A stretch of 17,840 nucleotides of DNA from Rhodothermales bacterium (lineage in GTDB: Bacteria > Bacteroidota > Rhodothermia > Rhodothermales > UBA10348), in the NCBI GenBank assembly GCA_030833605.1, contig JAURGV010000018.1, positions 1-17,840 of the forward strand, in the 5' to 3' direction. Of this stretch, positions 14,461-17,840 are shown one piece after another; the first letter of the stretch is position 1, and each line of letters begins with the position of its first letter. Position numbers and translations under genes: made by a program. Under the pieces are notes generated by a model, which was given only the letters and a program-made list of their open reading frames with translations, had not been told where the DNA came from and made no database searches.

Positions 14461-15249
14461 TTACTCTGGAGTAGCCACTTTTTTCGAAACACCCGCTTTT
14501 GCTGCGATTGCTGCGGCTGTAAGGCCAGCGTTTACTTCGATCGTAGTAAACGTAATAACTTGCGTTCCTTGGCCACCCATTTCAGCGGTCTGAACAAATG
14601 GGAAAATAAACCCACCTACATCGCGATAATCACTCATGACCGACAATACTTCTCCAACCGGAGTTTGGGTTGCTTGTCCAGCAATATATTTGGTTTCTTT
14701 ATCGACCAGGTACTTAATCGTTTGACCTTTATCGGTCACCGAAATAACATAAACTGGCTTTTCGTTTAGGACGTCATCATCAAGGCGGACAAGAACAGAA
14801 TCAGGTAAATCTAAATAGGCGAGCTCATTTTTTGACGATGTGCGCTGCAGCTGAGTACGCTGTGCCGCTGGAACCTCGCTCAAGTTGGAACGCGTTCCAT
14901 TCGCTTCAACCCAGCCCTCAAGCGGCGTGTAATAGGCTTTTTGATTTACTTGATCGGCCGTGACAACCGCTGGTCCACTCAATAACTCAATATTGGTATA
15001 GCCATAACCTGGAAATACTGTAAATGACTCCAATTTTAGCATCAAAGTGCCCATTTGGGGGATTTCAAAGCTAATGTCCGCCAAGCTGGTTAGATCTTTG
15101 ACCTCTTTCCAGGCAGTCAGACCTCCAGTTGCTTCAATATGTGCTTCTAAAATACCTCGAGCGGTCATGTCGTCTTGAGCTACAACAGGTGTAGAGGCCA
15201 AGCCCAAGAGCAAGATTCCTAGTAAGGAAATTCCAAAAGTGCGTTTCAT
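14461..15249 (-). CDS. Periplasmic LolA-like (outer-membrane lipoprotein-sorting fold) protein
   Basis: The 262-residue product has a clear signal peptide (MKRTFGISLLGILLLGL..., cleavage near VVAQ-DD at residue 25). The mature N-terminus ARGILEAHIEATGGLTAWKEV is the usual opening of bacterial LolA/LppX-fold proteins. It is followed by the curved-sheet strands of that fold: MGTLMLKLESFTVFP, GWVEANG, PVYVISVTDKGQTIKYLVDKETKYI (about 174-198), and the end signature SDYRDVGGFIFPF followed by VITFTTIEVN. These proteins are common in Bacteroidota-like genomes and are probably lipid or lipoprotein carriers, but true LolA function is not shown. The C-terminal ~20 residues are Ala/Lys-rich. It starts 74 bp downstream of gyrA on the same strand, with no strong terminator between them, and ends at the shared bidirectional terminator. 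Confidence 0.85.
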   Translation of the reverse strand: MKRTFGISLLGILLLGLASTPVVAQDDMTARGILEAHIEATGGLTAWKEVKDLTSLADISFEIPQMGTLMLKLESFTVFPGYGYTNIELLSGPAVVTADQVNQKAYYTPLEGWVEANGTRSNLSEVPAAQRTQLQRTSSKNELAYLDLPDSVLVRLDDDVLNEKPVYVISVTDKGQTIKYLVDKETKYIAGQATQTPVGEVLSVMSDYRDVGGFIFPFVQTAEMGGQGTQVITFTTIEVNAGLTAAAIAAKAGVSKKVATPE

Positions 15250-15323
15250 AATTACGTCTTCTATGATTTAGTGCAGAATGCTCTGCTTACGATAAAATGG
15301 GGTTTTGGGATTCACTTTTTGTG

Positions 15324-17840
15324 CTAAACATCTGTAAATGTAGCATCCTCGACCGCACCTGTGGTATCGGTATCGTTGTCGTCGTCGACTTGAACACGAA
15401 CTACATCTGCGATGGAATCTCCTTCCCTAATTTTGATGACCCGGACGCCTTGCGTATTTCTACCGAGCTTGGAAATAGAACCGATATCCATTCGGATCAT
15501 GATTCCTCCTACGGTAGATATCATAAGGTCGTTGGATTCAAGAACCGCCTTAATAGCCACGATTGGGCCTGTTTTCTTGGTGGTTTTTTGTGCAATAATA
15601 CCTTTCCCACCACGCGACTGAAGACGATATTCGTCTAACGACGTTCGCTTGCCGTAGCCATTGGCGCTAATGGTTAAAATATCGCGGTCTTCATCGGTAT
15701 CTACGACAATCATTCCAATTACAGAATGCCCTTTGGCCAAACGAATTCCACGTACTCCGCGCGTTTTACGACCCATTGGACGGGTGTCTGATTCTTCAAA
15801 ACGAATACAAACACCACTGGATGAAGCGATAATTACGTTAGCATTTCCATCGGTCAAATGGGCTTCGACCAATTCGTCTCCTTCATCCACTGAAATGGCA
15901 ATAATACCATCTACACGCGGACGAGAGAAAGCCGATAATTGCGTCTTTTTAACTTGACCGCTCTTAGTGGCCATAAGTACGAAGTGGGAGTCCAAAAATT
16001 CTTCACTTCTAAAGTCATCTTTGGAAACGGGTAGGATCGCACGGATGCGATCTTCCGGCCCAATCTGGATGCAATTTCGGATAGATCTTCCCTTGCTGAC
16101 CCTAGAGCCTTCTGGGATTTCATAGATGCGAAGCCAGTAACACTGGCCATGATCCGTGAAAAACAGCAGGTAATCGTGATTATTGCCAACAAAAAGATGC
16201 TCGATGAAGTCTTCATCTCGCATCGCTGTTCCGCGTTTACCCGTGCCGCCACGGCCTTGGGCAGCATATTCGTTCGAACTGGTTCGTTTAATCAACCCTT
16301 GGTGGGAAATCGAAACGATAACCTGCTCGTCTTCAATGAGGTCTTCAATGAAGATGTCTCCACCACCGGTGTAGTCAATCTCCGTGCGACGAACATCACC
16401 ATACTTATCTCTCATTTCAATGAGTTCGGTACGGATAATGTCGGAACGCAGCCCTTTGTCAGCCAGAATTTCGTTCAAACGAGCAATTTCGGTCAACAAA
16501 GCCTGGAATTCGTCTTCAATTTTTTGACGCTCTAGACCAGTCAAACGATTCAAGCGCAAATCCAAGATGGCTTTCGCTTGAATCTCAGAAAGGGTAAAGA
16601 GGGAATTGCTATGGGTAGGTAATTCCAATTTGGTTAGCTGTGCGACCGTGAGTTTCTCTGGGAAAACCCCGGCCATCAAGGCGGTTCTGGCTTCGTCCGA
16701 ATCAGCCGAATTGCGGATAATGGTGATTACCGCATCCAAGTGATCCAAGGCGATGGAAAGACCCTCTAAAATGTGGGCTCTTTCTTCAGCTTTCCGCAGG
16801 TCGTATTGGACCCTGCGTAGAACCACATCGTGTCGGTGCTCTACGTAGTATTTGATGAGCTCTTTGAGGTTCAGGGTGCGCGGGCGCCCTTTAACCAGAG
16901 CCACAACGTTCATTCCAAAGGTCTGCTGGAACTGGGTGTATTTATAGAGCTGGTTCTCAACGACTGAAGGAAGGGCATCTTTTTTCAATTCAATCACAAT
17001 CCGCATCCCATCGCGATCGGATTCGTCCCTTAAATCGGAAATACCCTCAATTTTTTTGTCCCGTGCTAGCATCGCAATCTTTTCCAGAAGCGAACTCTTA
17101 TTGACCTGATAGGGGATTTCCGTCGCAATCAACGCCATGCGGCCCGGACGCACTTCTTCTTCGTGCATTTTGGCGCGCATCACAACTCGGCCGCGACCGG
17201 TGTGATAGGCTTGACGGACTTCGGTATGGCCATAAATGATACCGCCCGTTGGGAAGTCCGGAGCAGGCACGATCTCAACCAATTCGTCAATGGTTATATC
17301 GGGGTTATCGATATAAGCCACGGTGGCATTGATGGTCTCTGTAATGTTGTGCGGGGGGATTTTAGTCGCCATACCCACGGCAATCCCGTCGGTCCCGTTA
17401 ATCAACAAGTTCGGAATGGCTGCAGGTAATACTTCAGGCTCAGTCAACGAACCATCGAAGTTCTCCTGGAAATCGACAGTCTCTTTTCCCAGATCACGAA
17501 GCATTTCTTCCGAAAGACGTGTCATTCGGGCTTCTGTGTACCGCATCGCCGCCGCGCGGTCGCCGTCAACGGACCCAAAGTTACCTTGTCCATCGACCAA
17601 GGGGTAACGCATAGAAAACTCTTGCGCCATACGAACCATGGTGTCGTACACCGCTGTATCGCCATGAGGGTGGTATTTACCCAAGACCTCCCCAACGATA
17701 CGAGCACTTTTTTTGTACGCCGCACCTGCACTCATATTGAGTTCGCTCATACCGTATAAAACACGGCGGTGAACAGGTTTTAGCCCATCTCTCACATCAG
17801 GGAGGGCTCGACTTACAATAACCGACATCGAATAGTCGAT
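15324..17840 (-). CDS. gyrA: DNA gyrase subunit A, partial (first ~21 codons outside window)
   Basis: GyrA is the DNA-cutting subunit of gyrase, which introduces negative supercoils together with GyrB. The reading frame is open to the window edge: IDYS precedes the Met at 17828, matching the family ...LDYAMSVIVGRALPD, so that Met is internal and the true start lies beyond 17840. Counting from it, the quinolone region is KYHPHGDTAVYD (51-62), with Thr58 at E. coli position 83 and Asp62 at position 87. The catalytic Tyr is Tyr97 in AAMRYTE (E. coli 122). The C-terminal wheel domain carries the GyrA box QSRGGKG, which separates GyrA from ParC, and six-blade repeat motifs such as SDTRPMGRKTRGVRGI and ISKLGRNTQGVRVI. 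The tail is short and acidic (VDDDNDTDTTG...). The full length should be about 859 residues, normal for the family. Confidence 0.97.
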   Translation of the reverse strand: MDYSMSVIVSRALPDVRDGLKPVHRRVLYGMSELNMSAGAAYKKSARIVGEVLGKYHPHGDTAVYDTMVRMAQEFSMRYPLVDGQGNFGSVDGDRAAAMRYTEARMTRLSEEMLRDLGKETVDFQENFDGSLTEPEVLPAAIPNLLINGTDGIAVGMATKIPPHNITETINATVAYIDNPDITIDELVEIVPAPDFPTGGIIYGHTEVRQAYHTGRGRVVMRAKMHEEEVRPGRMALIATEIPYQVNKSSLLEKIAMLARDKKIEGISDLRDESDRDGMRIVIELKKDALPSVVENQLYKYTQFQQTFGMNVVALVKGRPRTLNLKELIKYYVEHRHDVVLRRVQYDLRKAEERAHILEGLSIALDHLDAVITIIRNSADSDEARTALMAGVFPEKLTVAQLTKLELPTHSNSLFTLSEIQAKAILDLRLNRLTGLERQKIEDEFQALLTEIARLNEILADKGLRSDIIRTELIEMRDKYGDVRRTEIDYTGGGDIFIEDLIEDEQVIVSISHQGLIKRTSSNEYAAQGRGGTGKRGTAMRDEDFIEHLFVGNNHDYLLFFTDHGQCYWLRIYEIPEGSRVSKGRSIRNCIQIGPEDRIRAILPVSKDDFRSEEFLDSHFVLMATKSGQVKKTQLSAFSRPRVDGIIAISVDEGDELVEAHLTDGNANVIIASSSGVCIRFEESDTRPMGRKTRGVRGIRLAKGHSVIGMIVVDTDEDRDILTISANGYGKRTSLDEYRLQSRGGKGIIAQKTTKKTGPIVAIKAVLESNDLMISTVGGIMIRMDIGSISKLGRNTQGVRVIKIREGDSIADVVRVQVDDDNDTDTTGAVEDATFTDV

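Noticed and set aside
15272..15285. Small hairpin between gyrA and the LolA-like gene (GCAGA-N4-TCTGC on the minus strand)
   Set aside because: The stem is only 5 bp and no T tract follows, so it does not support a terminator call.
1..17840. CRISPR array, tRNA or rRNA genes, insertion sequences, prophage genes
   Set aside because: I read the window for direct-repeat/spacer arrays, transposase or integrase motifs and RNA gene signatures and saw none. A covariance-model search could still find a small RNA.

Overview
The window is a stretch of ordinary bacterial chromosome, most likely from the Rhodothermota/Balneolota side of the Bacteroidota (FCB) group. The placement is an inference from several things: two PorV/PorQ-type outer-membrane proteins, a secreted protein with a C-terminal FlgD-like/type-IX-like sorting domain, a DUF3822/PilM-like gene directly upstream of rsmD and coaD, weak Shine-Dalgarno use, and the style of GyrA and LipA. 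No transposase, phage gene, CRISPR array, rRNA or tRNA was recognised. Coding density is very high. The longest non-coding stretches are 1253-1481 (229 bp), 14252-14460 (209 bp) and about 12663-12853 (191 bp), so no gap exceeds 300 bp.

Layout. (1) 1-1252, minus strand: pdxJ (vitamin B6) overlaps the 5' end of era, a ribosome-assembly GTPase whose C-terminal part lies outside the window. (2) 1482-6352, plus strand, tightly packed: a small pseudopilin-like membrane protein, an actin-fold PilM/GspL/DUF3822-like protein, rsmD (16S rRNA m2G966 methylase), coaD (CoA synthesis), an AspC-type aminotransferase and a multi-pass site-2 protease. (3) 6444-10889, plus strand: a cell-surface operon with a candidate lipoprotein, a secreted Asp-box beta-propeller with a FlgD-like C-terminal domain, and two beta-barrel proteins of the PorV/PorQ type. 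The first three are coupled by 1-4 bp stop/start overlaps. (4) 10890-12662, minus strand: lipA (lipoyl synthase) followed by a CPBP (CAAX-like) membrane protease, meeting the plus-strand operon stop-to-stop with no spacer. (5) 12854-14251, plus strand: L-lysine 6-transaminase, standing alone, its stop codon lying in a four-copy 13-bp tandem repeat and followed by a strong bidirectional terminator. (6) 14461-17840, minus strand: a periplasmic LolA-like protein, and gyrA lacking only its first ~21 codons.

Most genes are housekeeping. The parts that go beyond routine annotation are the pseudopilin-like/actin-fold pair, the surface operon that encodes a likely sorting-signal cargo beside two PorV-type barrels, and the stop-codon repeat at the end of the lysine transaminase gene. 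No complete, clearly new system is evident; these are leads.
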